Assembly: GCA_028877005.1 (NCBI GenBank)
Contig: JAGWPI010000091.1
Span: forward strand, 1 to 8,978
Source: Bacteroidota bacterium
GTDB taxonomy: Bacteria > Bacteroidota > Bacteroidia > Chitinophagales > Chitinophagaceae
Length of the DNA stretch: 8,978 nucleotides
Direction: 5' to 3'
Numbering within the stretch: position 1 is the first letter of the stretch; each line of letters opens with the position of its first letter. Shown one piece after another: positions 1-7,829 of the stretch. The position numbers and the translations under genes were made by a program. The notes under the pieces were generated by a model. It saw nothing but the letters and a program-made list of their open reading frames with translations. It was not told the origin of the DNA and made no database searches.

Positions 1-393
1 CAACCATTATTTTGTTGCGGTGAGCCCTTGGCTATTAGAGAAGCCAATACGCAAAATGATTTTGTAGTACAACAATTACAAGAGTCATTATTTCACCTAA
101 CATCCGAACAAATACAGCAAGTTGTGATTGCATATGAACCAATATGGGCAATTGGTACAGGAAAAACAGCCACTACTGCTCAAGCACAAGAAATGCATGC
201 TTTTATACGCGGGCAAATTGAACAAAAGTATGGACATCATATTGCGCAATCTATTTCCATATTATATGGCGGCAGTGTAAAAGCTGCTAATGCAAAAGAT
301 TTATTTTCTCAACCCGATGTAGATGGTGGGTTAGTAGGTGGTGCCTCTTTACAAGCCAATGAATTTATTGCAATTATTCAAGCATTAGATTAA
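1..393 (+). CDS. tpiA: Triosephosphate isomerase, 3' part (5' end outside window)
   Basis: This is the C-terminal half of triosephosphate isomerase, the cytosolic glycolytic enzyme that interconverts dihydroxyacetone phosphate and glyceraldehyde 3-phosphate. The frame is open from base 1, and the first residues read QPLFCCGEPLAIREA, matching the family's CxGE...Re segment, so the in-frame TTG at base 28 is internal and not a start. The motif AYEPIWAIGTGK contains the catalytic glutamate (codon at 136-138) and the mobile loop 6. ILYGGSVKAAN and DGGLVGGASL form the phosphate-binding loops of the last beta/alpha units. About 130 codons are present; with a usual family length near 250 residues, roughly the first 120 lie outside the window, including the catalytic lysine and histidine. 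The TAA stop is six bases before the hemerythrin-like gene, so the two are probably co-transcribed. The visible part shows no sign of damage. Confidence 0.97.
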   Translation, partial: QPLFCCGEPLAIREANTQNDFVVQQLQESLFHLTSEQIQQVVIAYEPIWAIGTGKTATTAQAQEMHAFIRGQIEQKYGHHIAQSISILYGGSVKAANAKDLFSQPDVDGGLVGGASLQANEFIAIIQALD

Positions 394-399
394 ACCAAA

Positions 400-873
400 A
401 TGCCCATTAAAAGAACCAAAGCCATGCAACCACTTTCAAGGCAGCATCATAACGGATTGTTGTTTTGTTTATTATTAAAAAAAGGAGTGGCTAAGCAAGC
501 ATCGGTTAAAATTATTAGTGATTTTGGCATTCAATTTTGGCAAAATGAATTACAATACCATTTTCATTTAGAAGAAATGTATTTAATAGATTTAGGAAAT
601 ACCTATCCGGTATTAGTAAATGGTTTACAAAAAATGATGTATGAACATGGTATTATTCATACTTATTTTAAAAAAATGGGTATTCATATCACTTATGAAG
701 AAATAACTCAATTAAGTGAATTATTGGAAAAACATATTCGGTTTGAGGAACGAATTTTATTCCCACATATTGAAAGTATTATTAGCAGTGATGCTTTACA
801 AAGAATTGGTAAGGCAGTGCAAGATGAACAAAATCATAATTGCATGCAATATCCAATAAGGTTTTGGGAATAA
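400..873 (+). CDS. Hemerythrin-like HHE cation-binding domain protein
   Basis: This 157-residue soluble protein looks like a single four-helix hemerythrin/HHE domain, a fold that holds a diiron centre and is used for oxygen or nitric oxide sensing, iron handling or repair. Candidate ligands are spaced as in the family: HH at residues 16-17 in PLSRQHHNGLL, HFHLEE at 54-59, EHGIIH at 82-87, and HIRFEE at 112-117 followed by H123. No signal peptide or membrane segment is visible. The ATG at 400 is preferred over the in-frame ATG at 424 because IKR-x(4)-QPLSRxHHxGLL is typical of the N-terminus of related proteins. It follows tpiA by six bases without a visible promoter, so it is probably read from the tpiA transcript. 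Its stop is one base from the stop of the opposing Kir gene. The fold is fairly secure; the physiological role cannot be told from sequence. Confidence 0.82.
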   Translation: MPIKRTKAMQPLSRQHHNGLLFCLLLKKGVAKQASVKIISDFGIQFWQNELQYHFHLEEMYLIDLGNTYPVLVNGLQKMMYEHGIIHTYFKKMGIHITYEEITQLSELLEKHIRFEERILFPHIESIISSDALQRIGKAVQDEQNHNCMQYPIRFWE

Positions 874-874
874 A

Positions 875-1843
875 TTAAAAGCTAACAGAAAGGGTAGCTG
901 GCTCAAAATCATTTAATTTATCTAAATATAAAATAGTGGTTAACCCATCGGATGAAGGATGATACATAGGTTTAAATTTTGCACCATATACTAATTCACG
1001 ATAGGTATATGAAGTGCGGGACACGACTGTGGAAGAAAAGCTTTCATCAAATCCCTCCAAAAAAAATAAAAACTCAGTTTCCGCAGCGGCAATATCTTCT
1101 CGCTTTAAGCCAAAAAGTGGGCTGTCTTGTTCAATAGGATGCACTAATGTCCAATTAGACATTAGTGTAGATGCTTTAGAAATATCTAAACGAGCGCTAA
1201 AAAATTTTGTTTTTATTATATCATCCTCTGCTACTTTCATCGCAACAGTTAATCTTGCTTCTACATTAACCAAATAATTTTTGGTATAAGGTACCAGCCT
1301 AATCATTAAAGCAACGCCATCTTTAAATGGTGCTATAATGGCATTGTGACTATACTGAATGTAGGCTTTAGGCCTGGCAAAACGGCCATACATTAACCCT
1401 GTTGCAATAGCAAAACTTAATAATCCGAATAATGCTTCTAAGGAAGCCACAAAACTGGCAATAAATCCCAATGGGCTAATTCTGCCATAGCCAACCGTAG
1501 TAAAGGTTTGCGCACTAAAGAAAAAAGCCTCTCCAAATCTTTCAGCAGCTGAATTGGTTTGAATACCTCCTAAATGGTTCAATCCAATCCATAAATAAAT
1601 GCCTGCAAAGAAAATATTAATGGAAATAAAAAATAATACTATGATAAGTAAGAAGCGCCATAACGACATTGAAAGGAGTGTATGATACACATTTAATTTT
1701 TCAAAAAAACCCATGCCTTTTACATGAATATTGGGCGATCCATCTCTATTCAAAAAACGTCCACCTACCAAATTGCTTACAGCACTTAAGCCGGTTTCAT
1801 TTTCGTTTTTTGCTTTTTTATTGATATGTTTTAAAAATGGCAC
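875..1843 (-). CDS. Inward-rectifier-type potassium channel (KirBac family)
   Basis: This 322-residue protein has the full layout of a prokaryotic Kir channel, which forms a tetrameric K+ pore in the inner membrane. An N-terminal segment with GGRFLNRDGSPNI (about 27-39) precedes an amphipathic slide helix (about 46-59), the first membrane helix (60-85), a pore helix (104-115), the selectivity filter TTVGYG (115-120; bases 1484-1501), a second membrane helix (126-153) and FARPK. The cytoplasmic immunoglobulin-like domain carries Kir landmarks: YSHNAII (164-170), LVHPIEQDSPLFGL (233-246), EGFDESF (263-269) and YRELVYGAKF (281-290). The pore-lining site equivalent to the rectification aspartate of Kir2.1 appears to be Phe144. 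The start is GTG at 1843: no in-frame ATG lies between it and the upstream stop, and the first internal ATG (residue 44) would remove the conserved N-terminal segment. It stands alone on the minus strand. No confident promoter was found. Confidence 0.93.
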   Translation of the reverse strand: MPFLKHINKKAKNENETGLSAVSNLVGGRFLNRDGSPNIHVKGMGFFEKLNVYHTLLSMSLWRFLLIIVLFFISINIFFAGIYLWIGLNHLGGIQTNSAAERFGEAFFFSAQTFTTVGYGRISPLGFIASFVASLEALFGLLSFAIATGLMYGRFARPKAYIQYSHNAIIAPFKDGVALMIRLVPYTKNYLVNVEARLTVAMKVAEDDIIKTKFFSARLDISKASTLMSNWTLVHPIEQDSPLFGLKREDIAAAETEFLFFLEGFDESFSSTVVSRTSYTYRELVYGAKFKPMYHPSSDGLTTILYLDKLNDFEPATLSVSF

Positions 1844-1949
1844 TCTAAATAATATGTTTACATGTTCGAAAATAAAGTATTTTAATGGGAATATTCATGG
1901 TTGTATAAGCCATGCTATATTTGAATGCCCCTAAATGACAATTAAATTT

Positions 1950-1957
1950 TTACTTTG
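1950..1957 (+). promoter_or_regulatory. Possible Bacteroidota -7 box for the flippase/GT4 pair
   Basis: TTACTTTG matches TAnnTTTG at five of six defined positions and ends nine bases before the ATG at 1967. No well-spaced -33 TTG is present; the nearest, at 1921-1923, is 26 bases upstream of the box. It lies in the divergent region shared with the Kir gene. Placement is inferred from the consensus alone. Confidence 0.35.
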
Positions 1958-1966
1958 ATTGGATTT

Positions 1967-3256
1967 ATGCAAACGATACTTAAGAAAAATATACAACAAC
2001 AAATTTTAGCACGTAGCTTATACATGAGCAGTATACTGTTGATAAATATTGCACTTGCGCGTTTTACAAATGCTGCTGCAACCGGCTCATTGTTTTATGC
2101 AATGGCCTTATTCACGCTCATTGTTTTATTAGGTGGCATTAGTTTAGAAAGCGCTTTAGGATATTTTTATGCAGGAAAAAAAATGAGTGTTCAGCAACTC
2201 ATTAAAATAGCTTTCTTTCAAATTGGTATTGTAATTATTCTAATATATAGTGTACAATTGTTTTTCCCCTCTTGGTTTACTTTGCTAAGCAGCGGCTTTA
2301 CACAAGGCTTGTATATTTTTGTAATTGGAACCTTGCTGTCTAATTATTTTTTGGCTGTATTGTATGCCGATAAACAATACTTAAGTTCCAATATTATACA
2401 AACAGCTTTAAATCTATTATTATTAGTGGTACTATGGTTTCAACACAAACATTTTAATGACAATAACCTATTATTTCAAACCTATTTTTATTTCATCCTT
2501 CTAAATGGCATCTTAATATTTACCCTTTTTGTGTATAAGAGCCGTAAAACCAAGATGACTATAAAAAACGTTCAATTATCGCATATTTACCGCTATGCTT
2601 TCCAGGCTTTATGGGCTAATGTTTTATTTTTTTTGGTATATCGTTTAGATTATTGGTTTGTACATCAGTACACTTCTGCTAATGCTTCTGGTAACTATAT
2701 TCAAGCAGCTAAATTGGCTCAATTAATTATTTTAATTCCACAATTTGTAGCCCCGGTAATTTTTAATTCGGTTGCAGCTAATTCATCTTCTCATCAAATA
2801 CATGTAGTTATTATAGCACTTATGAAGCTACTACTGTTATTAAGTATACTATTGCTGACTATACTCCTAATAAGTGGACAATATATCTTTACCCAATTGC
2901 TAGGCAATAGTTTTAATCATTTGCACTACATTCTTTTGCTATTATTGCCGGGATTATTTTTTTTATCTTGTTTAAATCTTTTATCAGCCTATTTTGCAGG
3001 AATCAATCGTATTCGTATTAACATGATTGGTGCTGGACTTGCAGCAATTGTTACATGTATTGGCAATATTTGTATAATCCCCTTTTATTCTATTTATTGG
3101 GCAGCATGCATTAGTAGTTTGTCATATATTACTGCATCAGTTTGGGCCATCTATCATTATCGAAAACTGAATCCTAGTATTTCATTGGTGCTGTTTAAAC
3201 TGTACCCATCAGATTGGAAAACTATCTGTTCATTATTTTACATTAAAAATGTATGA
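1967..3256 (+). CDS. Wzx-like polysaccharide/oligosaccharide flippase
   Basis: This is a very hydrophobic 429-residue inner-membrane protein with about 12 predicted membrane helices, the size and layout of the polysaccharide biosynthesis (MATE-like, Wzx/RfbX) transporters that flip lipid-linked sugar units across the membrane. The central segment YRLDYWFVHQYTSANASGNY (about 225-244), followed by an AAKLAQLI stretch, resembles the conserved mid-protein region of Wzx proteins, where a charged helix is followed by a G-x-Y turn. I prefer the ATG at 1967 to the TTG at 1955: the TTG overlaps the possible promoter box and adds only four residues. The 3' end overlaps the GT4 gene by 8 bases, which implies co-expression and a shared glycan product. 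The substrate (capsule, O-antigen or exopolysaccharide) cannot be determined, since these proteins diverge quickly in sequence. Confidence 0.85.
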   Translation: MQTILKKNIQQQILARSLYMSSILLINIALARFTNAAATGSLFYAMALFTLIVLLGGISLESALGYFYAGKKMSVQQLIKIAFFQIGIVIILIYSVQLFFPSWFTLLSSGFTQGLYIFVIGTLLSNYFLAVLYADKQYLSSNIIQTALNLLLLVVLWFQHKHFNDNNLLFQTYFYFILLNGILIFTLFVYKSRKTKMTIKNVQLSHIYRYAFQALWANVLFFLVYRLDYWFVHQYTSANASGNYIQAAKLAQLIILIPQFVAPVIFNSVAANSSSHQIHVVIIALMKLLLLLSILLLTILLISGQYIFTQLLGNSFNHLHYILLLLLPGLFFLSCLNLLSAYFAGINRIRINMIGAGLAAIVTCIGNICIIPFYSIYWAACISSLSYITASVWAIYHYRKLNPSISLVLFKLYPSDWKTICSLFYIKNV

Positions 3257-4421
3257 TATGCGTTTGTTGTGGTTAGCGAGTTGGTATCCGGATGAATACG
3301 AACCCCAGAATGGCGATTTTATTCAACGCAATGCACAAGCCGTTGCTAAGCAATTACCATTGGTTGTTGTGCATGTAGTTCAGGCAGGCACTCATGTCAC
3401 CACCAAGCAATTATTAACCATTCAACACAAAAATGGTGTAGAAGAATGGATTGCCTCCTTTCATTATACCCCAACACCTATTAAGTTACTGAATACTTTT
3501 TTATATCAGTTTGCCTACCATAAATGCTATATAGCAATCTTAAAAAAATATGTAAAAACTTATGGTATTCCTAATATTGTACATGTACATGCACCCTTTA
3601 GGGCGGGTATCATTGCACGTAAATGGTGTAAAAAATATGCTATTCCCTACATTGTTTCTGAACATGCATCAATGTATGCTGATACTGCTATCGATCATTT
3701 TAGCGGAAAATCTTTTTGGTTTAAAACTGCTGTTAAGCGGGTATTACAAGATGCTGCAATGGTTACCAATGTTTCTGACACGATAGCTACCCAAATTAGA
3801 GCCATTTTTTCCTTACAACGAGTTATCGTAATTCCTAATTTGGTGAATATAGATCATTTTTATTACATGCCTTCTACCCAATCTTCCTTTACTTTTTTAC
3901 ATGTTTCTTCTTTTCTTCCTCAAAAGAATATTTTTGGATTACTGAATGCGTTTAAGCAGTTAAACTCCTTACATCTACAATGGAAATTAGTTTTGATAGG
4001 GCCGGTTCCAAATACAGTAGAAGAGAGGATTCATGCCCTACAATTGTCTAATTATGTTGAATGCATTGGATTACTGAAGCACGATAAAGTAGCTCATTAC
4101 ATGCAAAAAGCTAATGCACTGGTTTTATTTAGCTGGCAGGAAAATGCGCCTTGTGTAATTGTAGAAGGGCTCTGTTGTGGATTACCGGTTATAACAGCAA
4201 GGGCAGGAGGAGCAGCTGATTTTATACATACCGGTAATGGGTTAGTTGTAGAACCCGGTGATGAATTGGCTTTAACTAAAGCTTGTATACACGTAATGCA
4301 ATATTATGGACAGTATAATCGTAAAGAAATTGCAAAAGATGCTACAAAAAAATTTGCTAGCAATATTATTGCGCAACAAATAACCAACTTGTATACAGTA
4401 TTGCTATCGGGAAATGCTTAA
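3249..4421 (+). CDS. Glycosyltransferase family 4 (GT-B fold)
   Basis: This 390-residue cytosolic or membrane-associated enzyme would transfer a sugar from a nucleotide-activated donor to a growing surface glycan. The N-terminal Rossmann domain begins with RLLWLASWYPDEYEPQNGDF, typical of GT4 enzymes, and includes HVHAPFRAG (112-120) and SEHASMY (137-143). The C-terminal donor domain starts near residue 213 and contains the lysine of SFLPQKN (221-227), then the EX7E motif (E298 to E306), followed by GLPVITARAGGAADF and NGLVVEPGD (330-338). All key family residues appear intact and the length is normal. The ATG at 3249 overlaps the flippase stop region by 8 bases; an in-frame ATG at 3258, just after the flippase TGA, is an equally credible start that removes only three residues. 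Donor and acceptor sugars are unknown. Confidence 0.93.
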   Translation: MYDMRLLWLASWYPDEYEPQNGDFIQRNAQAVAKQLPLVVVHVVQAGTHVTTKQLLTIQHKNGVEEWIASFHYTPTPIKLLNTFLYQFAYHKCYIAILKKYVKTYGIPNIVHVHAPFRAGIIARKWCKKYAIPYIVSEHASMYADTAIDHFSGKSFWFKTAVKRVLQDAAMVTNVSDTIATQIRAIFSLQRVIVIPNLVNIDHFYYMPSTQSSFTFLHVSSFLPQKNIFGLLNAFKQLNSLHLQWKLVLIGPVPNTVEERIHALQLSNYVECIGLLKHDKVAHYMQKANALVLFSWQENAPCVIVEGLCCGLPVITARAGGAADFIHTGNGLVVEPGDELALTKACIHVMQYYGQYNRKEIAKDATKKFASNIIAQQITNLYTVLLSGNA

Positions 4422-4440
4422 AATATAAGCAAAAATTCCC
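4409..4440 (+). terminator. Weak interrupted hairpin spanning the GT4 stop codon
   Basis: GGGAA (4409-4413) can pair with TTCCC (4436-4440), and TGCTT (4415-4419) with AAGCA (4427-4431), around a 7-base loop with an asymmetric internal bulge. The hairpin overlaps the GT4 stop codon. No T-run follows, so intrinsic termination would be inefficient; it may be an mRNA 3'-end structure or chance. Confidence 0.25.
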
Positions 4441-4469
4441 CACTGCCGTGTATTTGAATGCTATACTTA

Positions 4470-4477
4470 TATCTTTG
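4470..4477 (+). promoter_or_regulatory. Bacteroidota -7 promoter box for lepA
   Basis: TATCTTTG is a perfect match to the primary sigma factor -7 consensus TAnnTTTG of this phylum. It ends seven bases before the lepA ATG at 4485, so transcription would begin at or only a few bases before the start codon. The only nearby TTG upstream (4454-4456) is 13 bases from the box, closer than the usual spacing, so the -33 element is weak or absent. Confidence 0.55.
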
Positions 4478-4484
4478 CATTTGT

Positions 4485-6269
4485 ATGAAAAATATTAGGA
4501 ACTTTTGCATTATTGCACATATTGACCACGGTAAGAGCACCTTGGCAGATCGTTTATTAGAAGAAACCAAAACCATAGGCTCCAGAGATATGATGGATCA
4601 GGTATTGGATGATATGGATTTGGAACGGGAAAAAGGCATTACTATTAAAAGTCATGCCATCCAAATTAATTATCCCTATAAAGGAGAAGAATATATTTTA
4701 AACCTGATTGATACACCCGGGCATGTTGATTTTAGTTATGAAGTAAGCCGAGCTTTAGCTGCTTGTGAGGGGGCATTATTATTGGTGGATGCATCGCAGG
4801 GCATTCAGGCCCAAACCATTAGCAACCTGTATCTAGCTATTGATAATGATTTAGAAATCATTCCGGTAATCAATAAAATAGATATGGATGGGGCCATGAT
4901 TCCGGAAGTTACGGACCAAATAGTAGATTTAATTGGTTGTAAACCCGAAGAAATTTTATTGGCCAGCGGAAAATCAGGTATAGGGATTACTGAAATTTTA
5001 CAAGCCATAATAGAACGAATTCCTGCGCCAAAAGGTGATGTAAATGCTCCTTTACAGGCACTTATTTTTGATAGTGTTTTCAATAGTTTTAGAGGTATTA
5101 TTGTATACTTCAGAATTATGAATGGCACACTTAGAAAAGGAGATAAAATTCAATTTGTTTCAACTGGTCAAGATTATTTTGCAGATGAAGTAGGGGTTCT
5201 AAAATTAACCATGACACCCAAAGATGAACTACGTGCCGGCGATGTAGGTTATATTATCACAGGAATTAAAAATGCCAAGGAAGTAAAAGTAGGTGATACC
5301 ATTACATTAGCTGCCAATCCAGGTGCCATGATTCAGGGTTTTGAAGAAGTAAAACCCATGGTTTTTGCGGGTATCTACCCTGTAAATACAGATGATTTTG
5401 AGGAGTTGCGCGAATGCATGGATAAATTGCAATTAAATGATGCCTCATTAACCTTTGAATTAGAAACTTCTAAAGCCTTAGGTTTTGGTTTTCGATGCGG
5501 ATTTTTGGGATTACTGCATATGGAAATTATTCAGGAACGTTTAGAACGAGAATTTAATCAAACAGTTATTACTACTGTACCCAACGTTAGTTTTCATGCC
5601 TACACTTCTAAAGGCGATAAAATTATTGTGAATAATCCTTATGAAATGCCCGATCCAACGCGTTTAGACAGGATTGAAGAACCATTCATCAAAGCCCAAA
5701 TTATTACCCTACCCGATTATATTGGTAATATTATGACACTATGTTTGGGTAAAAGAGGTATCCTTATCAATCAATCCTATTTAACCCCTACAAGGGTTGA
5801 ACTAATTTTTGAAATGCCTTTAACTGAAATTGTATTTGATTTTTATGATAAATTAAAAAGCACTACTAGAGGATATGCTTCATTCGACTATTCACCAATT
5901 GGCTACCGTGAAGCAGATATTGTTAAAATGGATATTTTATTAAATAGTGATAAAGTAGATGCACTGAGTGCCTTAATTCATAGAAGCCGGGCACATGATT
6001 TTGGCCGAAAACTATGTGAAAAATTGAAAGAATTATTGCCTCGTCAGCAATTTCAAATTGCTATACAAGCGGCCATTGGAGCCAAAGTTATTGCTCGGGA
6101 AACTATTTCTGCTATGCGAAAAGATGTAACCGCCAAATGTTATGGTGGCGATATTAGCCGTAAACGCAAACTATTAGAAAAACAAAAAGAAGGTAAAAAA
6201 CGGATGCGACAAATTGGTAATGTAGAGGTACCACAAGAAGCTTTCTTAGCTGTACTTAAGTTGGATTAA
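4485..6269 (+). CDS. lepA: Elongation factor 4 (LepA), ribosome-associated GTPase
   Basis: LepA is a cytosolic translational GTPase that binds the ribosome and is implicated in back-translocation, ribosome assembly and translation under ionic stress. This 594-residue copy is full length. It shows the P-loop AHIDHGKS (11-18), the switch I region REKGIT (48-53), DTPGHVDF with the catalytic histidine (76-83), NKID (130-133) and a SGKSG base-recognition loop. EF-G-like domains follow, then the LepA-specific C-terminal domain with [20 protein letters not shown] and the basic [20 protein letters not shown] tail. The ATG at 4485 is chosen over an in-frame ATG at 4458: [18 protein letters not shown] is the usual LepA beginning, and the nine extra residues would be encoded across the promoter box. 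It is monocistronic by layout: a promoter lies just upstream, a strong hairpin follows, and purB converges from the other strand. Confidence 0.98.
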   Translation: MKNIRNFCIIAHIDHGKSTLADRLLEETKTIGSRDMMDQVLDDMDLEREKGITIKSHAIQINYPYKGEEYILNLIDTPGHVDFSYEVSRALAACEGALLLVDASQGIQAQTISNLYLAIDNDLEIIPVINKIDMDGAMIPEVTDQIVDLIGCKPEEILLASGKSGIGITEILQAIIERIPAPKGDVNAPLQALIFDSVFNSFRGIIVYFRIMNGTLRKGDKIQFVSTGQDYFADEVGVLKLTMTPKDELRAGDVGYIITGIKNAKEVKVGDTITLAANPGAMIQGFEEVKPMVFAGIYPVNTDDFEELRECMDKLQLNDASLTFELETSKALGFGFRCGFLGLLHMEIIQERLEREFNQTVITTVPNVSFHAYTSKGDKIIVNNPYEMPDPTRLDRIEEPFIKAQIITLPDYIGNIMTLCLGKRGILINQSYLTPTRVELIFEMPLTEIVFDFYDKLKSTTRGYASFDYSPIGYREADIVKMDILLNSDKVDALSALIHRSRAHDFGRKLCEKLKELLPRQQFQIAIQAAIGAKVIARETISAMRKDVTAKCYGGDISRKRKLLEKQKEGKKRMRQIGNVEVPQEAFLAVLKLD

Positions 6270-6298
6270 TACTATTTATTATTTTTTTTAATTTACAA

Positions 6299-6334
6299 AA
6301 AAGGCCTTCACTACATCAAATATGAAGGCTTTTT
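6299..6334. terminator. Bidirectional intrinsic terminator between lepA and purB
   Basis: GCCTTCA (6304-6310) pairs perfectly with TGAAGGC (6323-6329) around a 12-base loop. The stem extends through a G-T pair and four A-T pairs. T5 follows the stem on the plus strand and an A-run precedes it, giving a U-tract for minus-strand transcripts too. It sits 30 bases after the lepA stop and 11 bases beyond the purB stop, as expected for a terminator shared by convergent genes. Confidence 0.85.
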
Positions 6335-6344
6335 CTATAAATTT

Positions 6345-7691
6345 TTAAAATGAAGCTGATACACCAATATAATTGTGCGGCGTTATGCTTTTAAGTTCTT
6401 TTTTTAGATCTGCATTAATTTTTAACCCATCAATAAATTGATGCAAGGTTTGTTGCGTAATACCTTCTTTACCTCTCGTTAAATCTTTAAGCGCTTCATA
6501 TGGATTGGGGTAATTCTCTCTTCGTAAAATAGTTTGAATAGCTTCTGCAACCACTGCCCAGTTATTATTTAAATCGTTTTGCAATGCCGCCTCATTTAAA
6601 ACCAATTTACTTAAGCCTTTGGAAATAGATTGTAAAGCAATAAATGTATGTGCTACCGGAATACCCAAATTACGAAGAACTGTTGAATCTGTTAAATCGC
6701 GCTGCAATCTTGAAATGGGGAGTTTTGCAGCAATATGCGAAGCGATAGCATTGGCCATTCCCAAATTGCCTTCTGCATTTTCAAAATCTATCGGATTTAC
6801 TTTATGTGGCATTGCCGATGAACCCACTTCACCTTGCTTCGTTTTCTGTTTAAAATAATCCTGACTAATGTAAGTCCAAATATCCCTGCACAGATCAAGT
6901 AAAATTGTATTAATACGTTGCATAGCATCTAAATGTGCGGCCAAATTATCGTAATGTTCAATCTGAGTAGTAAATTGTTGCCGTTGTAATCCTAATTTTC
7001 TTTCAACAAATTCATTGCCTAATTGTACCCAGTTTTTCTTCGGAAAAGCTACTACATGTGCGTTAAAATTGCCGGTAGCACCTCCAAATTTTGCAGAAAA
7101 TGGAATAGCACTGAATAAAGCAATTTGTTGTTCAAGTCTTTCAGCAAAAACCATCAACTCTTTTCCTAATACAGTTGGCGATGCAGGTTGGCCATGGGTG
7201 CGGGCTAACATGGGTACTTTTTTCCATTGTTTGGCTAATGTAACAATGTGTTGTTTCAAATTTACTATAGCAGGCAAATATTCTAACTCCATACATTCTT
7301 TCCAACTTAATGGGATAGCAGTATTATTAACATCTTGTGAGGTTAATCCAAAATGCACCCATTCTTTATAAGCATTGCCGCCCGCTTTTTCAATTTGTTC
7401 TTTTAAAAAATATTCAACCGCTTTCACATCATGGTTAGTAATAGCTTCCATTTCTTTAATATGCTGAGCATCGGCCATGCTAAATTGATTGGCTATTTCT
7501 GTTAGCTTTCTGTTTAAAGAGATGGGTAGTTTAAAAAATTTTTTTTCAGACAAAAAAAGAAAATAGGCAATCTCAACCCTAACTCTATATTTCATCAATG
7601 CATATTCAGAAAAATAAATATCTAAATGTGCGGTTTGTTTCCTGTACCGGCCATCAATTGGCGAAAGAGCAGTTAAGGTTGTTAGTTCCAT
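6345..7691 (-). CDS. purB: Adenylosuccinate lyase
   Basis: PurB is a cytosolic homotetrameric lyase of the fumarase/aspartase superfamily. It removes fumarate at two purine steps: SAICAR to AICAR, and adenylosuccinate to AMP. Counting from the ATG at 7691 (448 residues), it begins MELTTLTALSPIDGRYR, like the E. coli-type enzyme (about 456 residues). Conserved blocks are TSQDVNNTA (about 117-125), ARTHGQPASPT with the catalytic histidine (about 163-173), and the superfamily signature GSSAMPHKVNPIDFENAEGN with the mobile-loop serine (about 290-309). The final third fits the E. coli-type C-terminal domain. An in-frame ATG at 7697 adds only two residues and cannot be excluded. The 5' flank is A-rich without a Shine-Dalgarno sequence, and I could not identify a confident promoter box. 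It is divergent from mqnA and convergent with lepA. Confidence 0.98.
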   Translation of the reverse strand: MELTTLTALSPIDGRYRKQTAHLDIYFSEYALMKYRVRVEIAYFLFLSEKKFFKLPISLNRKLTEIANQFSMADAQHIKEMEAITNHDVKAVEYFLKEQIEKAGGNAYKEWVHFGLTSQDVNNTAIPLSWKECMELEYLPAIVNLKQHIVTLAKQWKKVPMLARTHGQPASPTVLGKELMVFAERLEQQIALFSAIPFSAKFGGATGNFNAHVVAFPKKNWVQLGNEFVERKLGLQRQQFTTQIEHYDNLAAHLDAMQRINTILLDLCRDIWTYISQDYFKQKTKQGEVGSSAMPHKVNPIDFENAEGNLGMANAIASHIAAKLPISRLQRDLTDSTVLRNLGIPVAHTFIALQSISKGLSKLVLNEAALQNDLNNNWAVVAEAIQTILRRENYPNPYEALKDLTRGKEGITQQTLHQFIDGLKINADLKKELKSITPHNYIGVSASF

Positions 7692-7803
7692 GATCATAAT
7701 TTTTTTGTATCAATACAGATTTTTCTACATCTTTTTTGTTGAAAAAATACCGATAAAATAGATTTCTTTAATAACATAAACCATCAAAACCGGCTATTTT
7801 TCT

Positions 7804-7811
7804 TTTCTTTG
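7804..7811 (+). promoter_or_regulatory. Possible -7 box upstream of mqnA
   Basis: TTTCTTTG matches TAnnTTTG at five of six defined positions and ends 18 bases before the TTG at 7830. No -33 TTG is apparent at the expected distance. It lies in the roughly 130-base purB/mqnA divergent region, which holds no other feature I can support. The T-rich surroundings make chance matches likely. Confidence 0.3.
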
Positions 7812-7829
7812 CTTGCAAAAGTAAAAGAA

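Noticed and set aside
1014..1277. Open frame of 87 codons on the plus strand
   Set aside because: It is antisense to the well-supported Kir channel and shows no recognisable protein features.
1867..1874. Minus-strand TATTTTCG as a -7 box for the Kir gene
   Set aside because: It matches only five of six defined positions, no TTG lies at the right distance, and the region is AT-rich enough for chance hits.
1731..1934. Open frame of 67 codons on the plus strand spanning the Kir 5' end and the intergenic region
   Set aside because: It overlaps the conserved Kir N-terminal segment on the other strand and has no domain or promoter support.
3562..3786. Open frame of 74 codons within the GT4 gene
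   Set aside because: It is a shadow in another frame of an intact glycosyltransferase.
1918..4461. Shared 11-mer TATTTGAATGC upstream of the flippase (1918-1928) and lepA (4451-4461), considered as a common regulatory site
   Set aside because: Repeated 11-mers are expected by chance in AT-rich DNA of this length, and the distances to the respective promoter boxes differ (21 versus 8 bases).
4805..5128. Minus-strand open frame of 107 codons inside lepA
   Set aside because: It is antisense to the highly conserved lepA GTPase domain region and has no independent support.
6619..7371. Two plus-strand open frames (6619-6858 and 7015-7371) inside purB
   Set aside because: Both are antisense to conserved purB blocks and are explained by purB codon use.
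7698..7829. Possible riboswitch or small RNA in the purB/mqnA intergenic region
   Set aside because: I see no stable hairpin or conserved aptamer-like pattern there, only A/T-rich sequence that could hold ordinary divergent promoters.
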